Assembly (NCBI GenBank): GCA_963575745.1
Contig: CAUYUJ010009491.1
Location: 343,936-407,935 of the forward strand
Length of the DNA: 64,000 nt
Source of the DNA: Prorocentrum cordatum
Lineage: Eukaryota; Sar; Dinophyceae; Prorocentrales; Prorocentraceae
Direction of reading: 5' to 3'
Both the position numbers and the translations under genes were made by a program. The notes under the pieces were generated by a model. The model saw only the letters and a list, made by a program, of their open reading frames with translations. It ran no database searches and was not told the DNA's origin. Shown here one piece after another: positions 62,961 through 64,000 of the stretch (positions are counted from its first letter, which is position 1; each line of letters starts with the position of its first letter).

Positions 62961-64000
62961 CTGGGGCTCATGGCGCAACCATAGCGTCCCCCAGGTGGAC
63001 CCCGCCCCCCCGGACCACCCGCGACGCGCGCGCGGGGGTATACGGGCGCATACCCAGGGGTACGGAAACCCTAATATCCGTCTGTGGCTTCTGCTTCGGC
63101 CGGACCAGCAAGCGGGGCCCAACTCGAAGAAGCGCGGAGAGGGGGGGGGCGTCCACCCTCGATAGGGGTGCGTCCCAATCATCAGCCCCCGTGGAACGAA
63201 TACTCTCGAGCTTCCATGCTGTTCTCAACGACCTGATGTTTTTCGGTAGCATCTCGGGGATTTGATGCAAAAGCGTCGCCTGTGAGCGCAGGTGGCAGAG
63301 GACGCTCTCCGAGGTCCCGCGCCTGGGCAAGCGCCGCTGGGCCCCCAAACCGCCCGCCTCTGCCCATGGATCCACCGCAGGCTGGGCGCAGCCAAAGCCA
63401 CGCCGCCACGGCCCGCCCCCGCGGACCACCCGCGATGCCGTGGGCGCAGGACACTGCCCGAGGTCCAGCAAAGGGGAAACGCCACTGGACCCCCGGACCG
63501 CCCGGGGGCTTCGGGTTCCCCCCGGCAGCCGGTCCGACCGTGCAAGAGGGGGGGGGAGGGAGGAGGCATGAAGGCGAGGAGGAGAAGGGGCAGCAGCGGC
63601 CCAGCAACCCAGCAATGGCGGGAGCCCGAGGAGGTCGAAGAGGGAGAGGCGGAGGAGAAGACGCAGGAAGACGAGCAGGAGCAGGAGAGATATCGCAAAC
63701 AGGGGGATAGGATGACGTGAAAGCGTCTGGGAGACGAAGTCTCCTTACCACCCATCCGCCTCCTACGGCTGGCTTTGCCGAGGGGCAGAATGACAGCTTG
63801 TAAAGCCATCCTCGGCAGACTTAGGGCAGATTCTGCTGAAAAAAAGCGTGGGCTGGGCCCTGCTCTCCTGGTGGCCGAACCGAGAAAGTTTAAACTTACA
63901 CGCGATGAGCCTGGACTCTTCGGGGCTAGGTTAGTATAGCCAAAATGCACGGAGCGGGGTCCAAAAACGGGAGCTCTGGACGATCATCGCCAGATTGCCT
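62961..64000. other. Right-end GC-rich stretch, nothing assignable
   Basis: Non-repetitive, GC-rich, with open pieces in several frames that resemble no family known to me. AGCGTCTGGGAGACGAAGTC and GAGTCTGG-type words occur near 63720, without further support. The window ends inside this sequence. Confidence 0.35.

Overview
This window is nuclear DNA of a dinoflagellate. The strongest evidence is a perfect 22-base copy of the dinoflagellate trans-spliced leader on the minus strand at 58527-58548, followed in tandem by two decayed leader copies. The low gene density, the very large amount of simple and complex repeats, and retroelement polyproteins of a type I associate with dinoflagellate genomes agree with this. 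I see no ordinary host gene that I can name.

The centrepiece is a 16.0 kb LTR retrotransposon on the minus strand (15615-31644). It has 266/267-bp LTRs, a likely initiator-Met tRNA primer site, a 5-bp target duplication, and broken reading frames in the order: gag with a CCHC knuckle; a linker ORF; a giant ORF with a Tpt1/KptA RNA 2'-phosphotransferase-like domain, a RING-H2 finger and a retropepsin; a methyltransferase-like module; then integrase, Copia-type reverse transcriptase and RNase H. It sits inside an array of foldback repeats that continues on both sides (15150-15614 and 31645-32760). Across the element, in all three reading frames and in the untranslated ends, I count 33 perfect 14-base hairpins of one design: a 5-bp stem GC-N-N-G with two freely covarying inner pairs, closed mostly by GNRA tetraloops in the sense RNA. 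I saw none in the flanks. This is the most unusual signal in the window.

Two decayed non-LTR (LINE) elements flank it. One is a reverse transcriptase fragment at 7290-8420 (minus). The other is a long plus-strand relic at 34350-40610 with coiled coil, APE-type endonuclease, RNase H and Zn-finger tail remnants, split by a 450-bp GT/GC microsatellite.

Region by region: 1-7130 is pyrimidine-rich and CAT-type low-complexity sequence. 8380-9010, 12290-13560, 42620-42920, 50510-51120 and 53380-62460 hold a dispersed GC-rich family built from CCAAGAGGCC-like words, with a recurring short AT-rich core. 42990-52740 is dominated by tandem arrays (CAT, GGGACACC, CCA, a 73-bp unit, CCACTGTCCC). 57584-58548 is an SL-tagged, probably retroposed mRNA copy. 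The right end (62960-64000) shows nothing I can assign. All coordinates, counts and similarities are read by eye, without alignment or database search.
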